Assembly: GCF_005280195.1 (NCBI RefSeq) | Contig: NZ_SZPR01000027.1 | Span: 62,001-126,000 of the forward strand | Length of the DNA: 64,000 nucleotides | From: Streptomyces galbus | GTDB lineage: Bacteria; Actinomycetota; Actinomycetes; Streptomycetales; Streptomycetaceae | Reading direction: 5' to 3' | Notes under the pieces: generated by a model | The model's database searches: none | What the model was told of the DNA's origin: nothing | Seen by the model: the letters and a program-made list of their open reading frames with translations, nothing else | Program-made: the position numbers and the translations under genes | Shown: piece after piece, positions 43,466 to 52,701 of the stretch | Position numbering within the stretch: the stretch's first letter is position 1 | Layout: each line of letters starts with the position of its first letter

Positions 43466-44878
43466 CTACGACGGGACGGCCGTCGTCTCCTCCCGCGCTG
43501 ATGCTGCTCTTCCCGCCCTGCGCAGCAAGACCGCCGCGAGCACGCCGCCCGCGAACACCGCCACCGCGCCGACCGCCTGCCCGGTGCCCAGGGCCGAGGA
43601 GAGCCGCGCCCCGGACGCCAGCCGCGCGCTGAGCACCGCGCCGAGGACCGCCACGCCGAGCCCGTTGCCGAACTCGGCGAGCATGCCGTTGACGCCGGCG
43701 CCCACCCCGGCCCTGGCCGGCGGGATGGTGCTCATGATCGCGTGGGCCATCGCCGGTCCGGCCAGCGCGGTGCCGGTGCCGATGAGCAGCAGCCCGAGCA
43801 GGGTGACGGCGTACCCGTCGGAGGCCACGGCGATGGAGACGAGGCCCGCCGCCATCGCCGTCATGCCGGTCAGGATCGCCGTGGGCCCGCCGAGCTTCAC
43901 GGTGGCCTTCGCCGCCAGTCCCGTGAAGTTCAGGGCGACGACGGTCAGCGCGAGCGGCGCGGTGCGCAGGCCGGCCTCCAGGGGGCCGTAGCCCAGGACG
44001 AGTTGGAGGTGCTGGGTGAGGAGGAACAGGGCGCCGCCCATGCCGAAGGTGACCAGCACCGCGCCGGCGACGGCCCCCGTGAAGCGGCGGTCGCGGAAGA
44101 GGGCGAGGTCCAGCATGGGGTACGGCACCCTGCTCTCCCACCCGGCGAACAGCGCGAGGACGCCCACCGCGACGGCCCCGGAGACCAGCACCCGCGCGGA
44201 CGTCCAGCCGTGCGTGGGGCCGGAGATGACGGTGAAGACCAGCGAGGCCATGCCGACCGTCGACAGCAGCGCGCCGGGCAGGTCGGGGCGGTCGCCCTGC
44301 GGGTTCCTAGACTCGGGCACCAGCGCGACCACCGCGACCAGGGCCACGGCCGCGACCGGCAGGTTGACCAGGAAGACCGAGCCCCACCAGAAGTGGTTCA
44401 GCAGGAAGCCGCCGATGAGCGGCCCCGTGGCGAAGCCGAGCGAGTTCACCGCGGCCCACACGCCGATGGCCTTCGGCTGCTCCTCCGGCGCGAAGATCTG
44501 CATGACCACGGCCAGGGTGGTGGTCAGCAGCAGCGCCCCGCCGACGCCCATCCCGGCGCGCGCGGCGACGAGTTGCCCGGTGGTGCCCGCGCAGCCGGCG
44601 ACCGCCGAGCCGACGCCGAACAGGGCGAGCCCCGCGATCAGCATCTTCTTGCGGCCGTACCGGTCGGCGGCGCTGCCGGCGGTGAGCAGCAGGCCCGACT
44701 GGACCAGCGAGTAGGCGTTGATCATCCACTGGATGTCGGAGGTGGAGGCGTCCAGTTCCCGGGTGAGGGAGGGGATCGCGACGTTCAGGACGGTGTTGTC
44801 GAGCAGCACGGTGAGCTGCGCGAGGCAGATGACGCCGAGGATCAGCCAGCGCTGGGGATGGCTCGCGACGGAAGGCAT
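43466..44878 (-). CDS. MFS drug exporter (DHA2, 14 helices)
   Basis: 470 residues. Motif A is AADRYGRKKMLIAGL; other marks are VLLDNTVLNVAIPSL in helix 1 and PLIGGFLLNHFWWGSVFLVNLP (motif C). It is an EmrB/QacA-type proton-driven exporter. Its ATG follows an inverted repeat, and its regulator is encoded downstream. Confidence 0.92.
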   Translation of the reverse strand: MPSVASHPQRWLILGVICLAQLTVLLDNTVLNVAIPSLTRELDASTSDIQWMINAYSLVQSGLLLTAGSAADRYGRKKMLIAGLALFGVGSAVAGCAGTTGQLVAARAGMGVGGALLLTTTLAVVMQIFAPEEQPKAIGVWAAVNSLGFATGPLIGGFLLNHFWWGSVFLVNLPVAAVALVAVVALVPESRNPQGDRPDLPGALLSTVGMASLVFTVISGPTHGWTSARVLVSGAVAVGVLALFAGWESRVPYPMLDLALFRDRRFTGAVAGAVLVTFGMGGALFLLTQHLQLVLGYGPLEAGLRTAPLALTVVALNFTGLAAKATVKLGGPTAILTGMTAMAAGLVSIAVASDGYAVTLLGLLLIGTGTALAGPAMAHAIMSTIPPARAGVGAGVNGMLAEFGNGLGVAVLGAVLSARLASGARLSSALGTGQAVGAVAVFAGGVLAAVLLRRAGRAASAREETTAVPS

Positions 44879-44882
44879 GCTC

Positions 44883-44912
44883 TACACCGTAGAAGAGATC
44901 TCGTACGGTGTA
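44883..44912. promoter_or_regulatory. TetR operator before the MFS gene
   Basis: TACACCGTA and TACGGTGTA are perfect inverted 9-bp arms with a 12-nt spacer, just upstream of the ATG at 44878. Confidence 0.8.
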
Positions 44913-44927
44913 CAAGCGAGATGCGGG

Positions 44928-44960
44928 AAGAGGCGGTGCCCGTGCGGGACACCGCCTCTT
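44928..44960. terminator. Hairpin after the GT39 gene
   Basis: AAGAGGCGGTG and CACCGCCTCTT pair across 11 nt, 25 bp beyond the GT39 stop. Confidence 0.75.
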
Positions 44961-44984
44961 GCCGGGGAAGCGCTCGGCCGACTG

Positions 44985-47192
44985 TCAGCCGCTCGCCTCC
45001 TGCGTCAGGTCGTAGAAGGTGGCCGAGCCGGCCGTGACCTTCTTGAACGTGGCCTCGACCCAGGTGGTGATCCGCGACGACGTGCCGTTCGCACCGCCGC
45101 CCGGACCACCGCCCATGGACCCGCTCGCGATGAAGTAGTGGATCCTCCCGTCCGCGACGTACTGCTTGAACTGCGCCAGCGTCGGGGACGGGTCGGTGCC
45201 GTTGAAGCCGCCGATCGCCATGACCGGTTCGCCGGTGGCGAGTTGGTAGCTCGCGGCGTTCTGGGAGCCGATGGCCGCGGCGGCCCAGGTGTAGCGGCCG
45301 GAGTCCGTCTCCAGCAGCTTCTTCGCCCGGGAGTTCACGGACGCGCCGTTCAGCAGGCCGCCGACGCCACCGCCGCCGCCCGCGCCCTCGCCGGTCGGGC
45401 CGCCGCCCTGCTGGGTCTGCCCGCCGCCCTGGCCGGGCAGGGCGCCGAAGCCGCCCGTGCCCCCGCCGGGGAAGCCCTGGCCCTGCTGGTTCTGGCCCGG
45501 CCGGCCGCCTTGCTGCCCCTGCCGGCCCTGTTGCCCTTGCTGCCCCTGCTGGTTCTGGCCCGGCATGCCGTCGCCGCCGAAGCCGCCGCGCATGCCGCCG
45601 CCCGGGCGGCCCCCGCCCATCATGGCGGCGCCCGCCGGGCCGGCCGTGACGATCGACCCGGTGTGGCCCTGCTGGACGGTGCTCAGGGTGTACGCCGTCG
45701 GACCGGCCAGCGCGGCCAGCAGGCCGACCGCAGCCGCGGCGAGGGCGAGCCGCCGGGTCAGCCGGCCCGCGAAGACCAGGCCGAGCGCGGCGGTGAGGCC
45801 GCCGACCAGGACGAGCCACCGCAGCCAGGGCAGGTAGTCGGGGGTGCGGTGGAGCAGGACGTAGCCCCAGGTGGCCGCCGCGACGGCCGCGGCCGCCAGC
45901 GCGAGCGACGCCCAGAGCGCCCGGCGCCTCTCCCACAGGGTCCCGGCGCCCATGCCGGTCACGGCCGCCAGGTAGGGGGCGAGGGCGACGGTGTAGTACT
46001 GGTGGAAGATGCCCGCCATGTAGCTGAAGACCACCGCGGTCGTCAGCAGCGAGCCGCCCCAGACCAGGAACGAGCCGCGGGTGACGGACGTGCGGCCGGC
46101 CCGGCGCGTGGCCACCAGGCCGGCGGCCAGCAGGACCAGCGCGGCCGGCAGCAGCCAGGAGATCTGGCCGCCGACCTCGGAGCCGAACATCCGGTCCCAG
46201 CCGGTCTCGCCCCACTGCCCGGTGCCGCCCCCGCCCCCACCGCCCCCGACGCTGCCGGTCTCGTCGCCGCTGAGCCGGCCGAGGCCGTTGTAGCCGAAGG
46301 TCAGCTCCAGGAAGGAGTTGTTCTGCGAGCCGCCGACGTACGGGCGCGAGGACGCCGGCCACAGCTCGACGACCGCCACCCACCAGCCCCCGGAGACGAC
46401 CAACGCCGCCGTCGCGGCGGCCAGTTGACCGAGGCGCTTCGTCAACGTGACCGGCGCGCACACCGCGTACACGAGTGCCAGCGGCGGCAGGACGAGGAAC
46501 GCCTGGAGGGTCTTGGTGAGGAACGCGAAGCCGATCGCCACGCCGGCCCACACCAGCCAGCGGGTCCGGCCGTCCTCCAGTGCGCGGACGACGAGGTAGC
46601 AGGCCACGGCCATCAGCAGGGCCAGCATCGCGTCCGGGTTGTTGAACCGGAACATCAGCGCCGCCACGGGCGTCAGCGCGAGCACCGCGCCGGCGATCAG
46701 AGCGGAGGCGGGGCTGAACCGGCGCCGTACGGCCGCGTGGACGACGGCGACCGTGCCGACGCCCATCAGCGCCTCGGGGACGAGGATCGCCCAGGAGTTC
46801 AGGCCGAAGACCCTGACCGACAGCTCCATCGGCCACAGCGAGGCCGGCGGCTTGTCGACGGTGATGGCGTTGCCCGCGTCCAGCGAGCCGAAGAAGAACG
46901 CCTTCCAGCTCTTCGAGCCGGCCTGGACGGCGGCGGAGTAGAAGGAGTTGGCGTAGCCGGAGGCGCTGAGGTCGTAGAGGTAGAGCAGCAGGGTCGCCAG
47001 GAGCAGGGCGAGGAAGGCCGGGCGGGCCCAGCGGGGGTCCTCGGGGTGGCCCCGCCCCAGCCTCCGCAGGAACGGCTGCCGTGGCTCACCGGCCCCGGGA
47101 CGGGCGGGGGGAGCTGGGGCGGACGGTGTCTGCGTCTCCGGAGCGGCCGGTGCGGGCGGGCCCCAGGCCGAGCGGTCGTAGCCGGTGGTCAT
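44985..47192 (-). CDS. Glycosyltransferase family 39/ArnT-type membrane protein
   Basis: 735 residues. After a Pro-rich cytoplasmic start there are about 11 helices with the GT39 signature SGYANSFYSAAVQAGSKSWKAFFFGSLDAGNAITVDKPP, containing the catalytic-type Asp, and GLNSWAILVPEALMGV. A long Gly/Gln/Pro-rich loop (about residues 525-620) leads to an extracytoplasmic C-terminal domain (SGRYTWAAAAIGSQNAASYQLATGEPVMAIGGFNGTDP). It uses a polyprenyl-phosphate sugar donor to glycosylate an envelope target. The donor could come from the GT2-GtrA protein whose stop overlaps this start. Confidence 0.9.
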   Translation of the reverse strand: MTTGYDRSAWGPPAPAAPETQTPSAPAPPARPGAGEPRQPFLRRLGRGHPEDPRWARPAFLALLLATLLLYLYDLSASGYANSFYSAAVQAGSKSWKAFFFGSLDAGNAITVDKPPASLWPMELSVRVFGLNSWAILVPEALMGVGTVAVVHAAVRRRFSPASALIAGAVLALTPVAALMFRFNNPDAMLALLMAVACYLVVRALEDGRTRWLVWAGVAIGFAFLTKTLQAFLVLPPLALVYAVCAPVTLTKRLGQLAAATAALVVSGGWWVAVVELWPASSRPYVGGSQNNSFLELTFGYNGLGRLSGDETGSVGGGGGGGGTGQWGETGWDRMFGSEVGGQISWLLPAALVLLAAGLVATRRAGRTSVTRGSFLVWGGSLLTTAVVFSYMAGIFHQYYTVALAPYLAAVTGMGAGTLWERRRALWASLALAAAAVAAATWGYVLLHRTPDYLPWLRWLVLVGGLTAALGLVFAGRLTRRLALAAAAVGLLAALAGPTAYTLSTVQQGHTGSIVTAGPAGAAMMGGGRPGGGMRGGFGGDGMPGQNQQGQQGQQGRQGQQGGRPGQNQQGQGFPGGGTGGFGALPGQGGGQTQQGGGPTGEGAGGGGGVGGLLNGASVNSRAKKLLETDSGRYTWAAAAIGSQNAASYQLATGEPVMAIGGFNGTDPSPTLAQFKQYVADGRIHYFIASGSMGGGPGGGANGTSSRITTWVEATFKKVTAGSATFYDLTQEASG

Positions 47193-48643
47193 CGGGTCTC
47201 CCCCGGGTCGGTGTCGTGGCGGCGGGCCGGGTCGAGGCGCGGGGTGGCGTCCCGCCAGGTGCCGTCCGCGGCGTCACCGACGCGGAACGGGGAGGCCGGG
47301 GGCATCGCGGGGTCCGAGGTGTGGGTGCCGTGGGAGGGGGCCGGGGCGTGAGTGCCGGCGGAGGGGGCCGGGACGCCCGGTGCCGTGGGCGCGGGGCGGT
47401 CGGCTTCGCGGTCGGAGAAGACCCAGATGCGCAGACGCAGGAAGCGCAGGACGGTCGCGGCGAGGTTGGCGGCGACCAGGACGGCCAGTTCGGTCGAGTG
47501 CGCGGGGTGGGCGTTGGCGGTGTCGAGGGCGACCAGCGAGCCGCTGGTCAGGGCGAGGCCGATGCCGAAGACCACCAGGCCCTGCGCCTGGTGCCGGACG
47601 GCCCCGCCCCGGCCGCGCACGCCGAAGGTGAGCCGGCGGTTGGCGGCGGTGTTGGCGACCGCGGAGATCAGCAGCGCGAGCGCGTTGGCGGCCTGGGAGC
47701 CGGTGAAGAGCCGGAAGCCGCTGTAGAGCAGCAGGTAGAAGAGGGTCGACAGACCCCCGACGACGCAGAAGCCGACGAGCTGACGGGCCAGTCCCTTGGG
47801 TACGTCCATGATCTCGCGGTCGCGGGGATCGTCCCCGAACGGCCTGGTCAGCCGGTCCAGTGGCAGTGAACCGGTGGCCAGCGCCCTGCCGACGCGCCAC
47901 ACCCCCTTCAGGTCCTCGGTCGCCGTCCTCACGATGTGCACCGTGGAGTCCGGGTCGTCGACCCAGTCGACCGGCACCTCGTGGATACGGAGTCCGGCAC
48001 GTTCGGCGAGCACCAGCATCTCAGTGTCGAAGAACCAGCCCGTGTCTTCCACCAGGGGGAGCAGGATCTGTGCGACGTCCCGGCGGATCGCCTTGAACCC
48101 GCACTGCGCGTCGGAGAAGCGCGCCTGCAGCGAGCCGCGCAGGATCAGGTTGTAGGAGCGGGAGACGAACTCCCGCTTGGGGCCGCGCACCACCCGCGCG
48201 CTGCGGGCGAGCCTCGAGCCGATCGCCAGGTCGGAGTGGCCGGAGATCAGCGGCGCCACCAGCGGCAGCAGCGCGTTGAGGTCGGTGGACAGGTCCACGT
48301 CCATGTAGGCGAGGACCGGGGCGTCGGAGGCCGACCAGACGGCGTGCAGCGCCCGGCCGCGGCCCTTCTGCTCCAGCCGGAACGACCGGACCGAGGCGAT
48401 CCGTGCCTCCAGCCGGCGGGCCACCTCGGGGGTGGCGTCCGTCGACGCGTTGTCCGCGATGGTGATGCGGAACGGGTACGGGAACGTGCGCTCGAGGTGC
48501 TCGTGCAGGCGGAGCACGCACGGCTGGAGGTCCCTCTCCTCGTTGTAGACGGGGACCACTACGTCCAGGACAGGGGTACCGGCCGGCGCGGCCGGGAGGT
48601 GCTCCCGCGCCGGCAGGGTGCCGGGAGAAGAGTCGGTTCTCAT
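47189..48643 (-). CDS. GT2 polyprenol-phosphate sugar synthase fused to GtrA domain
   Basis: 484 residues from the ATG at 48643. The GT-A domain: VLDVVVPVYNEERDLQPC, then IADNASTDATPEVARRL, AYMDVDLSTDLNALL (DxD), FSDAQCGFKAIRRDVAQ and DTGWFFDTEMLVLAERAG. From about residue 280 a GtrA domain of four helices follows (QLVGFCVVGGLSTLFYLLLYSGFRLF, ANALALLISAVANTAANRRLTFGV). It makes and flips a lipid-linked sugar. It overlaps the GT39 start by 4 bp and follows the kinase gene by 14 bp. Confidence 0.9.
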   Translation of the reverse strand: MRTDSSPGTLPAREHLPAAPAGTPVLDVVVPVYNEERDLQPCVLRLHEHLERTFPYPFRITIADNASTDATPEVARRLEARIASVRSFRLEQKGRGRALHAVWSASDAPVLAYMDVDLSTDLNALLPLVAPLISGHSDLAIGSRLARSARVVRGPKREFVSRSYNLILRGSLQARFSDAQCGFKAIRRDVAQILLPLVEDTGWFFDTEMLVLAERAGLRIHEVPVDWVDDPDSTVHIVRTATEDLKGVWRVGRALATGSLPLDRLTRPFGDDPRDREIMDVPKGLARQLVGFCVVGGLSTLFYLLLYSGFRLFTGSQAANALALLISAVANTAANRRLTFGVRGRGGAVRHQAQGLVVFGIGLALTSGSLVALDTANAHPAHSTELAVLVAANLAATVLRFLRLRIWVFSDREADRPAPTAPGVPAPSAGTHAPAPSHGTHTSDPAMPPASPFRVGDAADGTWRDATPRLDPARRHDTDPGETR

Positions 48644-48657
48644 GCCGACGACTCTCG

Positions 48658-50376
48658 TCAGGAGCCCTGTCGCACCCATGTGGTGGCACTGTGCTGTGCC
48701 TGTGAGTCCCGTTGCCGGCCGGTGCCGGCCGCCGGGCGGGGCACGGCGGGCACGGACAGGTCCGCGAGGGCGGGCAGGCGGAGGGTGAACACGGTCCGGC
48801 CGGGTGCGCTGTCGACGGTCACGGCACCGTCGTGCGCGGTCGCCACGGCCTGCACGATGGCGAGGCCCAGGCCGGTCGAGCCGGTGGCGCGCGAGCGGGC
48901 CGAGTCGCCGCGCGCGAACCGTTCGAAGACGCGCGGGAGCAACTGCGGCGGGATTCCCTGGCCGTTGTCCTCGACGTCCACGCACAGCCACGGCCCGCTG
49001 CGCCGCACGCGCGCGGTGACGGTCGTCCCGGGCGGCGTGTGGGTGCGGGCGTTGGCGAGGAGGTTGACCAGCACCTGCTGCAGGCGGGCCGCGTCGGCGG
49101 AGACGAGCGCCGGTTCCTCGGGCAGCTCCAGGCGCCAGACGTGGGCGGGGCCGGCCGCGCGGGCGTCGCTGACGGTGTCGACGACCAGGGGGACGAGGTC
49201 GGTCTGCGCGAACCGCAGGGGGCGGCCCGCGTCCAGCCGGGCGAGCAGCAGCAGGTCCTCCACGAGCAGCGTCATCCGGCCCGCCTCGGACTCGATGCGG
49301 GCCAGGGCGTGCCGGGTGTCGGGGCCGACCTGCTCGCGGCCGCGCCGGGTCAGCTCGGCGTAGCCGCGGATGGAGGCGAGGGGGGTGCGCAGCTCGTGGC
49401 TGGCGTCGGCGACGAACTGGCGCACCCGGGTCTCGCTCTGCTGGCGGGCGTGCAGGGCGCCGTGGACGTGGTCGAGCATGCGGTTGAGCGCGGCGCCGAC
49501 CTGGCCGACCTCGGTGTGCGGGTCGCACTCGGCCTCGGGGACGCGCTCGCTGAGGTTCACCTCGCCGGTGTGCAGGGGGAGTTCGGAGACGCGGGTGGCG
49601 GTGTGGGCGACCCTGCGCAGGGGGCGGGTGGCGACGCTGACGATCACCGTGCCGGCGAGGGAGGCGGCGATCAGCCCGGCCGCGGTGACGCTGACCTCGA
49701 CGAGGATCAGCGTCCTGATGGTGCTGTCGGCGTCGGACGTCGGGATGGCGACGTAGTAGGCGTAGGCGCCGTTGGTCGTGTACTTGACGCGGTGGTCACC
49801 GAGGCCGGGCAGGCTCACGGTGTGCTCGGCGCCGTCCCGGGAGACGGATGCGAGCACCTTGACCTGCGCCTCGTCGAGCGCCTTGGAGGTCATCGCGAAG
49901 TTGCCGCTGGCCGTGGACTTCACGCCGCGCCGGGAGTCGGTGACGGTGCCGTCCTCGACCTTCGCGGCGATCGTGCCGATGGGCACCGGGCCGTGGGTGA
50001 CGAAGATGGCGAGGTCGGTCGGCTCGGGGAGGTCGCTCAGCGGGCTCTGCCGGCGGCCGGGCACGGTGTCGGCGTCCGTGCCGGTGCCGCTGTCGGTGCC
50101 GGTGCCGCTGTCGGTGCCGTTCTCCGTTCCGGTGCCGGGCTGGCTCGGAGGACGGAAGTCGCGGGGTGCCACGCGGGCGGCCACCTCACGCAGCCGGACG
50201 TCGAGCTGCTGGTAGAGGTGCGAGCGCAGGGCGAGGGTGGTGACGGTGCCGATGACCGTGCAGACGACGGCGATCAGCACGACGGACGCGACGACGAGCC
50301 GGGTCAGCAGGGTGCGCGGCTGCCCGGGGCGGCGCCTCCGTGCCCGCTGCGCCCGCGGCCGCCGTCGCCCGCTCAC
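48658..50376 (-). CDS. Two-component sensor histidine kinase
   Basis: 572 residues from a GTG at 50376 that overlaps the regulator stop (GTGA). Two helices (TRLVVASVVLIAVVCTVIG; ILVEVSVTAAGLIAASLAGTVIV) enclose an extracytoplasmic domain that includes Thr/Gly repeats (GTDSGTGTDSG). The HAMP is followed by HisKA VADASHELRTPLASIRGYAELTRRG (H near residue 343), N box LVNLLANARTH, G1 VEDNGQGIPP and G2 STGLGLAIVQAV. Sensor for the overlapping RR; signal unknown. Confidence 0.93.
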   Translation of the reverse strand: MSGRRRPRAQRARRRRPGQPRTLLTRLVVASVVLIAVVCTVIGTVTTLALRSHLYQQLDVRLREVAARVAPRDFRPPSQPGTGTENGTDSGTGTDSGTGTDADTVPGRRQSPLSDLPEPTDLAIFVTHGPVPIGTIAAKVEDGTVTDSRRGVKSTASGNFAMTSKALDEAQVKVLASVSRDGAEHTVSLPGLGDHRVKYTTNGAYAYYVAIPTSDADSTIRTLILVEVSVTAAGLIAASLAGTVIVSVATRPLRRVAHTATRVSELPLHTGEVNLSERVPEAECDPHTEVGQVGAALNRMLDHVHGALHARQQSETRVRQFVADASHELRTPLASIRGYAELTRRGREQVGPDTRHALARIESEAGRMTLLVEDLLLLARLDAGRPLRFAQTDLVPLVVDTVSDARAAGPAHVWRLELPEEPALVSADAARLQQVLVNLLANARTHTPPGTTVTARVRRSGPWLCVDVEDNGQGIPPQLLPRVFERFARGDSARSRATGSTGLGLAIVQAVATAHDGAVTVDSAPGRTVFTLRLPALADLSVPAVPRPAAGTGRQRDSQAQHSATTWVRQGS

Positions 50377-51122
50377 GGGACGGCGGGAACGGCGGGCTTG
50401 ATCAGGTAGCCGGCGCCGCGCCGGGTGTGGATCATCGGCTCCCGTCCGGCGTCGATCTTCCGGCGCAGGTACGAGATGTAGAGCTCGACCACGTTGGCCT
50501 GGCCGCCGAAGTCGTAGGACCACACCCGGTCGAGGATCTGCGCCTTGCTGAGCACGCGCCGCGGGTTGCGCATCAGGAAGCGCAGCAGCTCGAACTCGGT
50601 GGCGGTCAGGTGGATCGAGTCGCCGCCCCGGTACACCTCGTGGCTGTCCTCGTCGAGGGTGAGGTCGCCGACGACGAGCACCGAGTCCGAGCGGCGGTCG
50701 GCGGCACCCGAACGCCGGATCAGGCCGCGCAGCCGGGCGACGACCTCCTCCAGGCTGAAGGGCTTGGTGACGTAGTCGTCGCCGCCCGCGGTGAGACCGG
50801 CGATCCGGTCCTCGACGGCGTCCTTGGCCGTCAGGAACAGCACGGGCACGTCGGGCAGCTCCCGGCGGAGCCGGCCGAGGACGGTCAGGCCGTCCATGTC
50901 GGGCAGCATCATGTCCAGCACGACGGCGTCCGGCCGGAACTCCCGCGCCGTCTGGAGGGCGCCCTGCCCGTCCCCGGCGCTGCGGATCTGCCAGCCCTCG
51001 TAGCGCAGGGCCATGGACAGCAGTTCGGTGATCGACAGCTCGTCGTCCACCACCAGCACTCGGACGGGGCTCCCGTCCGGCCTCAGCAGTTCGGTGCGCC
51101 CCTGGGGCGAGGTCGTGGTCAT
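50373..51122 (-). CDS. OmpR/PhoB-type response regulator
   Basis: 249 residues from the ATG at 51122. Receiver: VRVLVVDDELSITELLSMAL, phosphoacceptor in AVVLDMMLPDMDGL, switch Lys in FLTAK and DDYVTKPF. C-terminal winged helix with HLTATEFELLRFLMRNPRRVLSKAQILDRVW and YDFGGQANVVELYISYLRRKID. It heads the operon RR-HK-GT2-GT39, so it may control envelope glycosylation. Confidence 0.93.
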   Translation of the reverse strand: MTTTSPQGRTELLRPDGSPVRVLVVDDELSITELLSMALRYEGWQIRSAGDGQGALQTAREFRPDAVVLDMMLPDMDGLTVLGRLRRELPDVPVLFLTAKDAVEDRIAGLTAGGDDYVTKPFSLEEVVARLRGLIRRSGAADRRSDSVLVVGDLTLDEDSHEVYRGGDSIHLTATEFELLRFLMRNPRRVLSKAQILDRVWSYDFGGQANVVELYISYLRRKIDAGREPMIHTRRGAGYLIKPAVPAVP

Positions 51123-51259
51123 GGTGACACCCTGTCGGGGCCCTCTGAGAACACGCTTTCGCTTGTCTGTGATTTCCCTGAGAAACACACAGGGGCCTCT
51201 CAGGAACCGGGCCGGCAGCGGGAGTTCTTCCGGGTCCTGTCAGGAAGGGCGGCCGCCGG

Positions 51260-52153
51260 TCAGAAGAGCCCGTCCTGCCGGGCGGCGTCGGCGGGGGCCT
51301 CGAACCGCCGTACGGGAAACGCGGGCGGGGCGTCCTCGCCCGCGGTCGGCGGCAGCAGGTCCCAGCCCGTCATCAGCCGGGTGTCCAGGATGACGACGGT
51401 GTCCCGCGCGGTGCGCAGGTGCAGGTCCGGTCCGGCGGCCGCGACGAGTGCGCCGCGCACCCCGCCCCCGGCGGTCAGCTCGGCCACCTCCCCCACGGCG
51501 GCCGGGGCGTCCCGGTCGAGCCCGAACGCCCGTACGTGGTCCACCGGGCGGAACGGCGCGGGCGCCAGCGACTCCGGCCAGCCGGCGAGGCCGACGGCAC
51601 GCGCGTGCAGCCCGGCCAGCTCCGCCGCCCGCTCGGCCTCGCCCGCGGGCAGCCGGGAGCGTAGGGCGCGCTTGTCGGCGTACGGGATGCGGTCGGGCAC
51701 GCGCAGGGCGGCCCGCAGCAGCTCCTCGGTGCGCCGGGCGGCCATGAGCGGGCCCGCGCCGAGCCAGGTGAAGCAGACGGCGCCCTGCTCCAGCAGCCGG
51801 GCGGTGCCGCGCTCGACGGCGGTGATGCCGACCTTGGCCGTCCCGGGGCCGAACCAGGCCAGGTACACGTGGTACGGCCGCGGGTCGTCGGCGAGCGTGT
51901 CCGCCGCGACCGAGTGCGCCCGGTCCAGCCGCGCACACTCCTCGCACCGCCCGCCCGTGCTCCGCGCCGGCACCGGCGTCCGGCGCGGACAGGGGTGCCC
52001 CCGCGCCCCCACGCACCTCCTGACCTCCCCCGGCGCGACCGCGAAGGCCACGTCCTTCCCCCAGGACAGCGGGCTACGACGCCCCCCGTCCCACGTCAGC
52101 TCCGGGCTGCCCGCCGACCAGCGCAGCGCCGCGCACCTCCATGCCTGTGCCAT
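51260..52153 (-). CDS. DUF2797 protein
   Basis: 297 residues. The N terminus has a beta-rich stretch then CVGARGHPCPRRTPVP and GRCEECARLDRAHSVAADTLADDPRPYHVYLAWFGPGTAKVGITAVERGTARLLEQGA, which matches the GIY-YIG-like core of DUF2797 with YHVYLAWFG as the nuclease-type motif. TRLMTGWDLLPPT is near the end. The Cys cluster may bind zinc. Function unknown. Confidence 0.85.
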   Translation of the reverse strand: MAQAWRCAALRWSAGSPELTWDGGRRSPLSWGKDVAFAVAPGEVRRCVGARGHPCPRRTPVPARSTGGRCEECARLDRAHSVAADTLADDPRPYHVYLAWFGPGTAKVGITAVERGTARLLEQGAVCFTWLGAGPLMAARRTEELLRAALRVPDRIPYADKRALRSRLPAGEAERAAELAGLHARAVGLAGWPESLAPAPFRPVDHVRAFGLDRDAPAAVGEVAELTAGGGVRGALVAAAGPDLHLRTARDTVVILDTRLMTGWDLLPPTAGEDAPPAFPVRRFEAPADAARQDGLF

Positions 52154-52592
52154 CACCCGCGAGCGTAGACGGAGGCACTGACAGCGGGGTCGAGGCCACC
52201 GGGGACGTGGTCACGGGTGACGAGGCCACCGGGGACGAGACGACCGCCGGAGGGACCACCGGGGCTGACACCGCCTGGGGCGAGGCCACGTGTCGTCCGC
52301 GCCCGGCGAGGCGGCAGCCCAGGCACTCCGGGTGCCCCCCGCGCGCGTGCGGGTCGCGCACCCGCATGCTCCACTCCGCCCGCGGCCGGATCCCGGGCGG
52401 CTTGCCCCAGCCGCTGAGGTGCAGCGCCCAGGTGACCAGCAGCGCGAGGACGTCGATCACGCCCCCGACGACCAGGGCGAGGGGCGAGACCGTGCACACG
52501 CCGACGCTCATGACGGACGTCCCGACGGTCGCGATGGCGACGCCGGTCCAGCCGGCGACGGTGTGGCCCTCGTCGTACGGATGCACGCTCAT
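52074..52592 (-). CDS. HGxxPAAW-like membrane protein
   Basis: 172 residues from the ATG at 52592. GHTVAGWTGVAIATVGTSVMSVGV and ALVVGGVIDVLALLVTWALHLSGWG are two helices with the HG-W-TGV type motif, then a Pro/Val/Ser-rich tail with irregular repeats. It ends 80 bp inside the DUF2797 gene; the overlap is unusual, so the real end may be less important than the membrane part. Function unknown. Confidence 0.6.
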   Translation of the reverse strand: MSVHPYDEGHTVAGWTGVAIATVGTSVMSVGVCTVSPLALVVGGVIDVLALLVTWALHLSGWGKPPGIRPRAEWSMRVRDPHARGGHPECLGCRLAGRGRHVASPQAVSAPVVPPAVVSSPVASSPVTTSPVASTPLSVPPSTLAGDGTGMEVRGAALVGGQPGADVGRGAS

Positions 52593-52599
52593 TGAATAC

Positions 52600-52645
52600 C
52601 TCACGACGTGAGAAGTTATGTTTCTGAACCTCTTACAAGGTAAGA
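52600..52645. promoter_or_regulatory. Two palindromes before the second MarR gene
   Basis: CTCACGACGTGAG (52600-52612) and TCTTACAAGGTAAGA (52631-52645) are good inverted repeats in the divergent gap, in the position for MarR operators. Confidence 0.55.
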
Positions 52646-52701
52646 CATCTCGAAAGCGGATAACAAGGGAGCCGACGCTTCAGCCACGAGACAGAGGACC
52701 C

